From: Melitaea cinxia | Lineage: Eukaryota > Arthropoda > Insecta > Lepidoptera > Nymphalidae | DNA length: 64,000 bases | Reading direction: 5' to 3' | Assembly (NCBI RefSeq): GCF_905220565.1 | Contig: NC_059409.1 | Coordinates: forward strand, 1,743,501-1,807,500 | Shown: positions 11,391-21,680 of the stretch, piece by piece | Layout of the letters: every line of letters begins with the position of its first letter | Position numbering within the stretch: the first letter of the stretch is position 1 | Program-made: the position numbers and the translations under genes | Notes under the pieces: model-generated | Told to the model about the DNA's origin: nothing | Seen by the model: the letters and a program-made list of their open reading frames with translations, nothing else | The model's database searches: none

Positions 11391-11660
11391 ATGAATACCA
11401 TTGCAACTGAAGTTGGCAATTTTCAACGGGGTCAAGCTTGTAATTCAGCAATGGATGCGTTTTTTGATAACGCAAGCTCTAACGTCGTTTGCGTAGGCGG
11501 TGCAAACGTTAAACAAATAAACGCGGGTGATGGCGTCGACGAATTGTCGACAAATGCAGGCAAGCCGCAGTGTGACTGCACACTGGACGAGAGCTCAGAT
11601 TATACGTTATTGTACACACAGAATTGCAATAATAATGGATATGGGATTTATGATAGATAA
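11391..11660 (+). other. Open frame of 89 codons, unknown, possibly chance
   Basis: The frame starts at an ATG and is less AT-rich than its surroundings, with Asn/Asp/Ala/Gly-rich residues and several Cys (CDC, CVGG). An imperfect palindrome, GTCGAC-GAATT-GTCGAC, lies inside near 11,540. No family is recognised and no splice sites are convincing. It could be a host exon remnant, an old repeat or chance. Confidence 0.2.
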
Positions 11661-12280
11661 TTTAAATTTATAGTTGGACAAGTTAGTCTAAACATGCGAG
11701 TTTTTGGCCTTTTTTTTTATTTTACGAAGTTTCGATTGGGAATTCCTTTTGCAGGATTAGTTATGTAATAAAGTATTTTGTTAATGTTTTCTTATCGGTC
11801 CTTATAAGGCGATCTAATAATTACCTAAGTCACCTGTTCGCTCTTGTGAGATTTAAAAGGATGAACCCTATTTTCTATGACTCTTAATTCATTTTAATAA
11901 TCTAGAGATATGTTTACATTACTTACGAGCTACTTACATAAAGGGTCAATATATATTTATAGAAGGCCGTTAATAACGAACCTTATCAAAGTTCTTAATC
12001 GTGAGAGTGACGACAGAAAACCCATTCGTCACAGCTCTCTCATCATCTCAACTTGGTACATAGTGCTCGAACTAATCGTGTTAATTTTTTGTTTTATAAA
12101 TTGAAAATTTAAATATTTTTTTTTCTTAATTAAAACAATGACAAGAAAGAAAATAGTAAAGTATAGTAAGATACAAAGGCGGTTTTATCGCTAAAAAGTA
12201 ATCCTTTCCAGGCAATCTTGTGGCAAAGGTAATGTCTTGTGGTAAAATAAGTACATACATACTTAATATATATATCTTAT
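11661..12280. other. AT-rich stretch with a LINE tail-like relic
   Basis: At about 12,170-12,240, AAAGGCGGTtTTATCGCTAA...CAGgCAAtCTTG resembles the antisense LINE 3' end at 60.2 kb. Otherwise nothing is seen. Confidence 0.4.
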
Positions 12281-12508
12281 AACATTCACACAGAGTCGGC
12301 TGTTCCTAAGGTAAGCAACTTAATGCTTGTCTTATAGGTAACAGCCAACGGTTATAGCTAAATATTTTCTGATAACTATTCATGGAAATAAAAACATATA
12401 AAACAAGTAATAATACATACATACAAATATTACAGACTCAGGCGGGAATCGAAATCATAACCTGCGGAACAGAAAGCAAGGTCACTACAAACTATGCCAA
12501 TGTGCTAC
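12281..12508 (-). mobile_element. tRNA-derived SINE, family E
   Basis: Antisense copy: ACAGAGTCGGCTGTTCCTAAG...TAATGCTTGTCTTATAGGTAACAGCC at the left, and the diverged head GCGGGAATCGAAATCATAACC...GCCAATGTGCTA at the right. Confidence 0.8.
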
Positions 12509-12814
12509 ATTCATATCATATGTATCACTTTTGTGTTAATTACACTTCTGTGAATGTTACGCTCTAAGCTTTGTGTGCTATTTCAGTGAAGACCACAAAG
12601 GTATATAAGTACGTCTATCGTGCAGTGAATGTACCACAATGTAGTTTGATGGGTATGTGGGTTGATAACCTAATTTTTAGACGCGTGGGATGCGCCTTCG
12701 ATGCTAGGGCAAGTAATATTGTATTGTTTTAAAATTACGAAAGCTATAACATAGTAAATGATTTATTATTATTAACTAGCGATGTACCCTGATTATACAG
12801 TTTTTTTTTTTAAT

Positions 12815-13090
12815 TTAACTAGGTCAGCAAACTAGCATACGGCTCGCCTGATGGAAAGAGATTACAGTAGCTTATAGACGCCTGCAACACCAGAAGCAAG
12901 CCACCAATAGCAAACGTGCAGCCGACTCCGACCCTTCCCAGGAGCTCAGGTCATCTTACCCACCACAGGAATACTACACTGATTGAAAGCAGTATTATTA
13001 AGCTTTGATCTTTTGTGAGGTCGATGTACTTCTCCAGTCGGGCTGCTCCAGATATTAAGCTGGATATTTCCTTCTGTGCCCTGCCACAGA
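12815..13090 (+). repeat. Family A dispersed repeat
   Basis: TTTAACTAGGTCAGCAAACTAGC to TTCTGTGCCCTGCCACAG with the same internal order as the 3.16 kb copy, at moderate divergence. Confidence 0.85.
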
Positions 13091-13189
13091 CATACGTGTT
13101 AAATTTATGAAATTATTGGCTCTATTATTGTGAGAGATTGTTTGAATCTTAGTTTGAGAATTATTAATTAATAATTATTATTATTTAAT

Positions 13190-13534
13190 TACTACTGTGT
13201 GGCCACGCTACTAAAGAATATAGCCACCCACTCTCTTCCCGTGGGTGTCGTAAAAGGCGACTAAGGGATAATACAGTTCCGCTACCACCTTGGAACTTAA
13301 AAAGCCGACCGGTGGCGGGATAACCATCCAACTGCTGGCTTTGAAATACACAGGCCGAAGACGGGCAGCAGCGTCTTTGGTGCGACAAAGCCAGCCCTGC
13401 GATCACCAACCCGCCTGCCCAGCGTGGTGACTATGGGCAAAACACATGAGTTCACGTTATTTTTGGCGTAAACTTGTAGAGGCCTATGTCCAGCAGTGGA
13501 CTGAATAGGCTGTAATGATGATGATGATGATTAT
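13190..13534 (+). mobile_element. Family B SINE, near full length with ATGATG tail
   Basis: From TGTGTGGCCACGCTACTAAAG through CCACCCACTCTCTTCCCG, AAAAAGCCGACCGGTGGCGGG and GCGTGGTGACTATGGGCAAA to GTCCAGCAGTGGACTGAATAGG followed by (ATG)n and ATT repeats. Flanking TTATTATTatTtAATTA-like sequences on both sides look like a target site duplication. No coding frame. Confidence 0.85.
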
Positions 13535-13710
13535 TATTATTCAATTAAAATAACAAAGATGATAAAATATCATGCAATGTGAAGAGGTAAAGTAATAACA
13601 CGCGTAAGAAACTGCGTTGTTGAATTGGTAACATATACTTTTGATAAAAGTTTTCCTACATGAAGTTAAATAAACATCGTATTTAGTATTATTTTTTACG
13701 TCACTAAACT

Positions 13711-13741
13711 AAAAACCCGTGTTTGCCGACCTAGTTATATT
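13711..13741 (-). repeat. Terminal fragment of family A
   Basis: GTTTGCCGACCTAGTTATAT is the reverse complement of the family A 5' end, with a T/A-run beside it. Only the terminus is kept. Confidence 0.6.
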
Positions 13742-14929
13742 TAAAAAAAGAATTATTCTTTTTTCTTTTGGGCATGCTATGACGTCATAGACATAACACG
13801 AGGTTCTAAATCATTAATTACGGGTTCAAATGCGGATTAGGAGCTAACAACTCTAACTCTAGCAATTATTAGTTTATTTGTGTGAAGGTCGTATTCTTCT
13901 CAATTAAGGACAGATTCTATTCTGGGACTATAATACTATAATCCCACGAACGATTTTGCAATCATATCAACATCAATTTAAAGTATTTATTAAAAATAAA
14001 TTAATAGATAAAACTAATTATTCAGTGCAGGATTACATAGATGATAAAGATGTGTGGACTTAGCGAAACTGTATTTCATGACACATATTACTATTTTTTT
14101 TACTAAAACACAGTTTATATATTCAAAAAAGTAACTGCGGAGTTTCTTTCCGATTATTCTCTGCAGTCTGCATTCCGAATCGGTTGTAACTTCACTTTTA
14201 AAAATAATAATCACTTTTATAATTTTAATTTCTAAAATGACGATTCGAAAGTACTTTTGAAGCTTATTTCAATGAAATCATTTTGTTTTGATTTGATATG
14301 GACATTTTAATTTATCTCACTGTTGTGAAGTATGGCAGATTATGATTCTTTATTCCTGATAGAAATGACGGGTTTTGTCTGATAGTTCCCACGGCGTTTA
14401 GAAGGCGGAATACTAATAAAATAAATAATAATTGTGGACACTTCTTACATGAGGTCATTCATTCATTCCTTTAGTATTTATGATTATTTCCAATAGTATA
14501 GCCATGATAGCATAAATAATTCGCCAATGTCACATAAAATAAATGTGATGTTTAAAAAGTTCATTTTTAAAATCTTTTAAGCAAGTTAAAAACGAGAACT
14601 TTAATTAGTTCTTACGTTCAAAAATCTCATTAACTTATTCGTTATGTTTGCCAATGTTGTGTCAAAAAACAATGTTCTAATTTTATTTAATTTAAATTGC
14701 TTCAAGTGATTAGACGTTAACAGTAGGCTTAGCTTTTTTGAACGATATTTTTCAAAGTATGCTTACAAAGAGAAATAAAGTCCTTAAAATTTCTATGACG
14801 CTAATGCTTTACCTTAGGGGCGTGACGTCAATATTCGCTTACAATCAAAGTTCAATCGATCAATAATTGTGCTTTGTCATACTCCGGCTCAATGGACCGA
14901 TATAAGATTGCCGGTGTTGGCTGGATGAG
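13742..14929. other. AT-rich stretch, no gene seen
   Basis: Nothing supported. The 14,014-14,214 open frame on the minus strand has no recognisable features. Confidence 0.5.
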
Positions 14930-15010
14930 GATTACGGTAAACCGGGTGTTAGTCGCGAACTTGGGTGGTCTATGTCCAGCAGTGGACTGCACTAGGCTAA
15001 ACTGACTGAT
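14930..15010 (+). mobile_element. Family B-like SINE 3' end
   Basis: GTTAGTCGCGAACTTGGGTGG...TATGTCCAGCAGTGGACTGC is the 3' end of family B, truncated at its 5' side. Confidence 0.7.
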
Positions 15011-15072
15011 TGACTGTCATTCCATCGTCATTTTTTTACTATGATTGTGCTTTGTTGCTATTGCCTCATTAT

Positions 15073-15271
15073 ATCATTATAGCCTATACAGTCCACTGCT
15101 GGACATAGGCCTCCACAAGTTTACGCCAAAAATAACGTGAACTCATGTGTTTGGTCACCAACCCGCCTGCCCAGCGTGGTGACTATGGGCAACACACATG
15201 AGTTCATGCCATTTTTGGCGCGAACTTATCGAGGCCTATATTCAGCTGTGGACTGCAATAGGCTGAAATGA
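15073..15271. repeat. Fold-back of two family B 3' ends
   Basis: Left arm 15,073-15,150 (minus orientation, starting ATCATTATAGCCTATACAGTC) pairs with right arm 15,194-15,271 (ACACATGAGTTC...ATAGGCTGAAATGAT) across a ~43 nt spacer. The spacer itself holds GGTCACC/GGTGACT. Formed by two SINE ends in opposite orientation. Confidence 0.85.
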
Positions 15272-15694
15272 TGATGATGATGATTTTATCCCAAAAATAA
15301 ATCTTTACCTATCAACCCTTGATAGTCAGAGATGATGTGATACGTGGAACGACGATGTGAACCTTTTGCAGGAATAGAATAAAAAATGAGCATTAAAACA
15401 TATATCTACATAGTAAAATAAACGCTTCACACTCCCTCTGTAGGATTTTATACTATCTCGGGAGTCCAGAAACACACACTAAACATAATCAAAAACGCCC
15501 AAACTACGAAAAATCTATATGGCCAATACAAATATCTGAAACCGTCAACTTCGGACCACGTCCTAGTTTTACTAAGCAGTCACAGGACTCTCGATCTGTA
15601 GTTTTAATGATAAATCGTGATATTTTAATGCATGTTTAACAAAAGACACGGGCATTTTGAGCCCTTGGATGTTAAATTTAAATTAATATATATA
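15272..15694. other. Spacer, no gene seen
   Basis: After an (ATG)n tail the sequence is not recognised. Confidence 0.5.
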
Positions 15695-15772
15695 AATATC
15701 TGTTGTGAGCGGGAATCGTTCCCGCGACCGTCAGCGCAATAGTCAGTGCTGTGACCACTGCGCTCACGTCGT
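15695..15772 (-). mobile_element. tRNA-like SINE head, family C type
   Basis: The reverse complement reads GTGAGCGCAGTGGTCACAGCAC...GGTCGCGGGAACGATTCCC: a box A-like start and a box B-like GGAACGATTCC. Only the tRNA-like head is kept. Confidence 0.7.
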
Positions 15773-15800
15773 CGCCGTTAAAAATACATGTTTTTTTTTT

Positions 15801-16041
15801 TATACCACTAGGTCGACAAACAAGCGTACAGCTCACCCGATGGTAAGAGATTACCGTAGCTTATAGACGCCTGCAACACCTCTCAGCCTCTCAGCTCTGG
15901 TCACCTTACTCACCAACAGGAACACAATACTGCTTGAAAACAGTATTATTTAGCTGTGATCTTCTGTAAGGTCGAGGTACAACCCCAGTCGGGCTGCTCT
16001 ATATTTTGAGCAGGAAATTCCTGCTGTGCCCTACCTCAGTT
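15801..16041 (+). repeat. Family A dispersed repeat, internally deleted
   Basis: TATACCACTAGGTCGACAAAC to TGCCCTACCTCAGT. About 40 bp between ACGCCTGCAACACC and CTCTGGTCACCTTACTC is missing relative to the 3.16 kb copy. Confidence 0.85.
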
Positions 16042-16459
16042 AAACATACACTACTAGCGCTATATAGATACATATACATATATCTAAACATAAAATAATA
16101 CATATATAAAATATAAATACATACAAGCATCCATATATCCATACATAAACTACGTATATACGTCTCATACATCTGTAGTGGTTTTGGAGGGCAGATAATT
16201 CTTTAGATTGTTTTCAAAAGTGAACAGCGATGAGCTTTCTTGGATGAATTTTGGGAGCTTATCCCAAAGGTTAGCAGCGCGTACAGAAAAGGAATCGAAA
16301 GTTGGCGTAATCTCATGAATCCTTTAAGTATCTGAACTGGACAAAAATATCCTATAAATTGCTATAAAAGAAAATAATGTCTGTATGCGTGTAACTTGGA
16401 AAGATGAAACACTGGCCAATGAGAATTGACCTCCACCCAGATATAAATTTTTTCATATT
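16042..16459. other. Spacer, no gene seen
   Basis: TA-rich run followed by unrecognised sequence (GAGCTTTCTTGGATGAATTTTG and so on), possibly an old LINE remnant. Confidence 0.4.
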
Positions 16460-16473
16460 ACATGTAATTGTAT

Positions 16474-16803
16474 CATCATTACAGCCTAAACAGTCCACTG
16501 CTGGACATAGACCTCCACAAGTTTACGCCAAAAATAACGTGAACTTATGTGTTTTGCCCATAGTCACCACGCTGGGCAAGCGGGTTGGTGACCGCAGTAC
16601 TGGCTTTGTCGCACCGAAGATGCTGCTGCCCGTCTTCGGCCTGTGTATTTCAAAGCCAGCAGTTGGATGCTTATCCCGCCATCGGTCGGCTTCTTAAGTT
16701 CCAAGGTGGTAGCGGAACTGTGTTATCCCTTAGTCGCCTCTTACGACACTCACGGGAAGAGAGGGGGTGGCTAAATTCTTTAGTGTCGTAGCCACGCAGC
16801 ACC
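16474..16803 (-). mobile_element. Family B SINE with a perfect 14 bp target site duplication
   Basis: ACATGTAATTGTAT occurs at 16,460-16,473 and again at 16,804-16,817, directly bracketing a complete family B copy. In minus orientation it ends GTCCACTGCTGGACATAG at the left (the 3' end, with a short ATGATG tail) and GTAGCCACGCAGC at the right (5' end). The perfect duplication marks a fairly recent LINE-driven insertion and defines both ends of the family. Confidence 0.93.
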
Positions 16804-16817
16804 ACATGTAATTGTAT

Positions 16818-17194
16818 ATGTGGTGGTTACTATTTGTACAACATATTTGCTACGATCAAACTAAAAAAAACAATAATAGTATAATATATATAATATATTA
16901 TCATTTACAGATGGTCGGACAATAAGCGAAGAATCAGTACCTATCAGTCATAAAATTTTGTTGGTACTCTTTGTGGAGTGAACTCTCAAATCATGTGTGC
17001 ACTACATATGATATGCAGAGCACATTATTAATTTTCATATTTTGTTATATTATTTGTTTTGTCATATAGTTTAGATTCTAAAGCTTACATCCTGTGACGA
17101 GTTGTACCAATATTTCCTCGAAATCTATCAGTATATGAAAATCTGCAATTTGTAACGTTTGAAGATTGTAATTTTCAAGTAAAACTTCTGTAGG
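16818..17194. other. Spacer, no gene seen
   Basis: AT-rich; nothing recognised. Confidence 0.5.
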
Positions 17195-17450
17195 CATGCT
17201 TGGTTTGGGGAGTGAGCTGGTGAATTCGTGACGAGAGCATTATGAAAAAAAAAGTGATTGGGCGAGGCGAACGAAAGTTGAGAGGGAGATATAAATTAGT
17301 GAAGAAAGAGAGGGAGTTACGTTTCGTTTATTACTGTAGGGTCAAGAGAGAGAGGTGCGAGCACACATTTTCTTTCTTTCTCTGATACATACATATATAT
17401 AGGAGCTAAAGAAATTTTAGTTCAGTCGTGTGGTCTAAAGCACATTCCTT
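17195..17450 (-). repeat. Family G dispersed repeat
   Basis: GGGGAGTGAGCTGGTGAATTCGTGACG, GATTGGGCGAGGCGAACG, GAGAGGGAGATATAAATTAG and CAGTCGTGTGGTCTAAAGCACA, the inverse of the 1.43 kb copy but longer. Confidence 0.7.
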
Positions 17451-17849
17451 TTTTAAATAAAAATTTTAAAGCGAAAAATTGTTACTTAAGTAATATTTTC
17501 TGTACATATTGTAGTTGTATATAAGCTTCTAATTATACGTAAACTTCGAGCACTTGTAGAAGGAACAGATATTTACACAACTCGTCATTCGAAGCTGTCA
17601 TTTTGGCAACTAAGTGCGATTCACTTTTATAGATGTTTGCTCAACGGCTCACCAATTAATATCCGCTCTTGGTGCATGTTCCTAACGGCACTTTAAAACT
17701 GTAATACGGTTGATTACGTGAAGATTGACTCGAGATAATGATGTATGTGATGGCTATTTGCCAACTTTTTTGTTATATTAATGGGTCTAAGCGCGTTTAT
17801 TGATAACACAGAGGTATAGGTGTTATAGTTGATGTCTATTTTGAACGAC

Positions 17850-18260
17850 TTCCAAAAAAGGACGAGGTTTTAAATTCGATTGTATTTTGTCTGGATGTTG
17901 TTACCTCAGAAGTTTTGATTGATTTGAAAGGTGCTGCTGGTCATGTGGTCACATTTAAATTGAGATCTGACTAGTACCTTTCGAGTTATATCTAATAATG
18001 CGTATTTACTTGACTATTTTTTCGTTGACCCACGTTGTATTTTATCGCGTAACTTTTTCCTGGGTGCACCGTATTTGATGATTCTTGTTTTAGTCGAAAA
18101 GTGATTCTTATCTTGTGGTATTTTTTATATTTGACCTTTATTTGATAACTACTTTTCGAATTATCTTTGATAAAGCGTATTTACTTGACTCTTTTTTCTT
18201 CTACTTTCGTTGTATTACTTGTCGATGTATTGGTTTTATTTTTCGTTTGCAAGCAAAATT
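17850..18260 (+). repeat. Family F modular repeat, partial
   Basis: Begins AACGACTTCCAAAAAAGGACGAGG, carries two TTTTTTCGT...CCACGTTGTAT blocks and ends near TCGTTTGCAAGCAAA, the hairpin end of the family. Confidence 0.75.
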
Positions 18261-18454
18261 TTTATGAGAATCGCCTTTTAATCTGTATTTATACTTATAA
18301 AACTTGGAGATGGTTTGTTTTTTATGGTAAAAGGTCCTCTAATGACTACTACTGGGATTGTCACCTACCAGTATATATCTACCATATATGAACTGGTTAT
18401 TTTAAATAAAAATATATAGAACTTAATATAAAAACGACAGGAAGTAATCTGACT

Positions 18455-18527
18455 GGACACATCAGGACTCGAGCCGGAGTCTTCTGGTTTTGGAACCTCC
18501 CGATTTCCCACCTGAGCTATTATAACC
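18455..18527 (-). repeat. tRNA-like sequence (SINE head or pseudo-tRNA)
   Basis: The reverse complement contains TAATAGCTCAGGTGGGAA (box A-like) and GGCTCGAGTCCTG (box B-like) at the normal tRNA spacing. Acceptor pairing is weak, so I read it as a tRNA-derived repeat rather than a working tRNA. Confidence 0.5.
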
Positions 18528-19166
18528 TTTGTACCTAATGAATATATTGCTAAAATTTTCCTTTCTTTGCTATGTATTATTTCTATTTTTGATGTACAAT
18601 AAAGTGTATTATTATTATAATTATTAGATGGTGGTGAAATTTACCTTCGTATCCTAATGATGTTGTAGGAGTTTTTCATTGCACGAAAACACGGATAAAA
18701 CGACATTTTCTAAAAATGAATACTAGCTAGAGCGATGTATCGCCCCCGAAAACCCCTGCATAGTAAATTTCATGAAAATCGTCGGATACAAGTATCAAGA
18801 CAAGCGACCAGAGTGCATTAAGGTTAAATGTCAGCGGCCGCATATCACACGGTCTTAGTCGGTACGCATGATTAATTATCAAAACCAGTGCTAATAACGC
18901 ATACAATTATAACAACGATCGCAATCCCGCTAATAATCCCGGCATCCCGGGATCACTGGATAGACTGTGTTCTGCGCGGCATCCGTCCCGCGATTTCTGG
19001 CATTCGGTTAATGTTGCCACGTTATTAAATGCCGATCGATGTGGTTTAGTGGCGAATATTTAGTTCGAAATATGTCACATAATGTCTTGTCTTATGTCTT
19101 TAATTCTATTAGTTTATTGTATAAAATTATTTTTGCAGTTAAAAAATATGTGTAAATATCTGATAA
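18528..19166. other. Unannotated stretch with a CpG-richer core (18,830-19,050)
   Basis: The core has GCGGCCGC, CCCGGCATCCCGGGATCACTGG-like palindromic text and CGCGGCATCCGTCCCGCG, unlike the AT-rich surroundings. No ORF or splice-bounded exon is evident. It may be a regulatory or old repeat sequence; the function is unknown. Confidence 0.3.
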
Positions 19167-19490
19167 TCTGTACAAATAAATAAAATTGGAGTGTCTGTTT
19201 GTAATATTAAAATAACCGCTTTTCACTAAATGCATATGGACGTATACACGGTATATATATCAAAATAACATTTGTTACAATTTCCGTCTGTCTGTTTTTC
19301 TGTTTATCCCGGCTAATCTCTGAAACGGCAGGACCGATTTTAATAGGATTTACCATGGCAGATAGCTGATATAATATAGAGTAACTTAAGCTACTTTTAT
19401 TTTAGAATTTTATTTATTTTCTAACAGTGTGAACTGAAAAAATAACCTTTTTGTTAAATTCCACGCGGGAGAAGTCGCGAGTACAGCTAG
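19167..19490 (+). mobile_element. Non-autonomous Helitron-like element, 324 bp
   Basis: Starts TCTGTACAAATAAATAAAATTGG after an A, and ends CACGCGGGAGAAGTCGCGAGTACAGCTAG before a T. A|TC...CTAG|T with a GC-rich hairpin just before the end is the Helitron signature, although the CGCG stem is short. A related copy lies in inverted orientation at 48,226-48,480. No coding capacity. Confidence 0.75.
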
Positions 19491-20036
19491 TTAATTTATA
19501 AAAATTTAGTTATAAATTCCACAGATTTTTATTGTATGATATGAAATAATGTATTGTAATCTAAACTGGTCTAAAATTGTCTGAGTTGGCATAAGCTTTT
19601 TTGAAAAGTAGAAACAAGAAAGATGATTGTTTTTTCTCTTCATCGACTTGGACAAGTTTAACACTTGAAAATTTAAAAGCCATCTTGGATTATGGAAATC
19701 TGATATCGCTCAACTGTTTCATCCACATCCACTTTTACTCGGTATCTTAATCAGTTCTAAACCAATTTTATAGCGATTTTAAATAGATCTATCTTAAGAA
19801 CTGCAGAAGTCTGTATTTTAGGACTGTTAGAGCTGGTTTTCAATGTGGTCTTCAATACCTATTTGTATGTAAAAATTATTATACTAAAATGAGTAAGTTC
19901 TATGTTTCTGTAAGTGGATTCTATGTATATCGGAATAGTTCGGATCCGGATAATTTCTTTTTTGAATTTTCAACACAAAACACCAGAGGACGTCTACCGA
20001 TGCTGTCCTGTTTTACACTTACTTTCATGCATGAAT

Positions 20037-20426
20037 ATGTACGATTTTATTTTTGTGTTACCCACACATTAGGAATTCTAAACATTTTTGAATATCATAT
20101 CAAAAATTGACCGCTCCAGCGGGGTTCGAACCCGCGTCTCCGACTGACCGTGTCCGCGCTCTAGCCAATTAAGCTATGGAGCTATATTAAAAATAGCGTG
20201 GTGTCGTCTCCTGTCAAAGATTTTCATTGTAATATGAAACTTTGAATAGTTATGGATCTTTGTAATGAACTCACTATAGAGGGCGCCACGCTTAAACCGA
20301 AAATAAAAATCATCATATCAAAAGTTTCGATCGAGCGGGTACATCGAGCGCCGACACGGTCAGTCGGAGACGCGGGTTCGATCCCCGCTGGAGCGGTCAA
20401 TTTTTGATATGATATTCAAAAATGTT
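20037..20426. repeat. tRNA-like repeat units forming a fold-back
   Basis: A minus-orientation unit (trailer, tRNA-like at 20,112-20,183) is followed by the unit body (TGTCGTCTCCTGTCAAAG, AATAAAAATCATCATATCAAAAG) and then a plus-orientation copy at 20,346-20,426. The right copy has lost the 5' acceptor strand and D arm. Same family as the array at 30.5-31.3 kb. Confidence 0.85.
20112..20183 (-). repeat. tRNA-like cloverleaf, 72 nt
   Basis: Acceptor strands AGCTCCA/TGGAGCG, T arm GCGGG-TTCGAAC-CCCGC and D arm GCTT...GAGC are all present. The anticodon stem has one mismatch (CGGAC against GTCGG). Loop ACGGTCA has C at 33 and at 37, unlike functional tRNAs, so it is tRNA-derived. Confidence 0.75.
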
Positions 20427-20469
20427 CATGAATGAAGTTCAAACATGAAGTTTCATAGATGAAAAATCA

Positions 20470-20474
20470 TCCAT

Positions 20475-20506
<32 letters not shown>

Positions 20507-20990
20507 TTACGTACAGAACAGGTTACAGCCATTAAAAGATACAGAAATAGTTCAAACATAACATTATATCTAGGTTGAAACCCTTAATGTGTACGACATA
20601 CAGTAACATAATACACTAAGCAGAACAGAAGTGGATGGAATGCAATATACATATATAAATTTAAACTTAAAAACTAAGATTGCTTAACAAGTTATATTTA
20701 TTAAAAGTTTGGTTTTGAAAGAAGCGAGAGAACAGTGATAGATGTCTATATCGATACACGTACTGACAAGCTGGTTGTACTGGCGACACATACGAGATAA
20801 AGGATTATAATAAGAGGTGTTATTACGATAAATGTCAAGAGAGAACACCTTAGGCCTTCTAATACGATAGTTTATGTTAAAGTTAAGTTGAGACAGCAAG
20901 TATGGTGAGTCAATGAAGTAATTAATTATTTTGTAAAGTGTCATAAGATCTAAATATTTACGACATTACATTCATCAAATATAATGTACT
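20470..20990 (-). pseudogene. 5'-truncated LINE: ORF2 C-terminus, 3' UTR and (AAAT)n tail
   Basis: The minus-strand frame ending at 20,684 reads MTLYKIINYFIDSPYLLSQ, then INYRIRRPKVFSL, NPLSRMCRQYN and DIDIYHCSLASFK, the C-terminal pattern of jockey/CR1-type ORF2 proteins (two-arginine basic patch, short aromatic tail). A ~175 bp 3' UTR and an (AAAT)8-type tail at 20,477-20,508 follow. An in-frame stop occurs just upstream of the frame. Only the 3' end of the element was inserted, the usual result of incomplete reverse transcription. Confidence 0.65.
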
Positions 20991-21349
20991 TTATATGGTT
21001 CTGTTTATAATATACAGCTACTAACTTTTCTTTGTTTCACTGGCATTGAGATCCAATTGTTAGAATGGATGTCATTGTTTCGCTTTTATATGTCGCACCG
21101 AAATATTTTATAGCGTATAAATGTCCGTAATATTTAGACTTTCTAAAGCAAAAATGGATTCATAACTCGAACTAATAATATCTAAAGAGAGTTTCAAACA
21201 AACACACTGTTCAATTTATACAGATAATTTAAAATAGGTTATTTTAAAATTATAACAATAAATAATAATAAATAACCAAATAAAGTTTGTTAGTGGAAGT
21301 ATCTCAGAAAAACAGATTTAAAATTTCATTGGAATTGCCATTTGTTTTC
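20991..21349. other. AT-rich spacer, nothing recognised
   Basis: No gene seen. Confidence 0.5.
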
Positions 21350-21680
21350 TTTTTAATCGACTTCTAAAAAAAAGTGTTTAATTCGTGTGTAATTTTTTAA
21401 TATATGTTGCCTCAGAACTTTTGACTGGGTGGACCGATTTCGATGATTTTTGTTTCAATAGAAAGGTGGTATGTGTCATATGGTCTCACTTAAATAATTA
21501 ATTGCGATTGAACGAGTAACTTTTGACTTATGAGAAATCTGATAACAACCTTTTTAGTAATCTTTGATAACTTGACTATTTTTTAATCTACCTACGTTGT
21601 GTACTATATGTGTATATATATGTGTTATATATTATCGATATAACTGAAGTCGTTTTTTTTTTCATTTGAAACTTTACACA
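21350..21680 (+). repeat. Family F modular repeat, partial
   Basis: ATCGACTTCTAAAAAAAAGTG, ACTTTTGACTGGGTGGACCG, TCGATATAACTGAAGTCG: both ends of the family with a shortened middle. Confidence 0.7.

Noticed and set aside
16404..16791. Two overlapping frames of 97 and 68 codons
   Set aside because: They fall inside a family B SINE; the same frames recur in the copies at 13.2, 26.8 and 46 kb.
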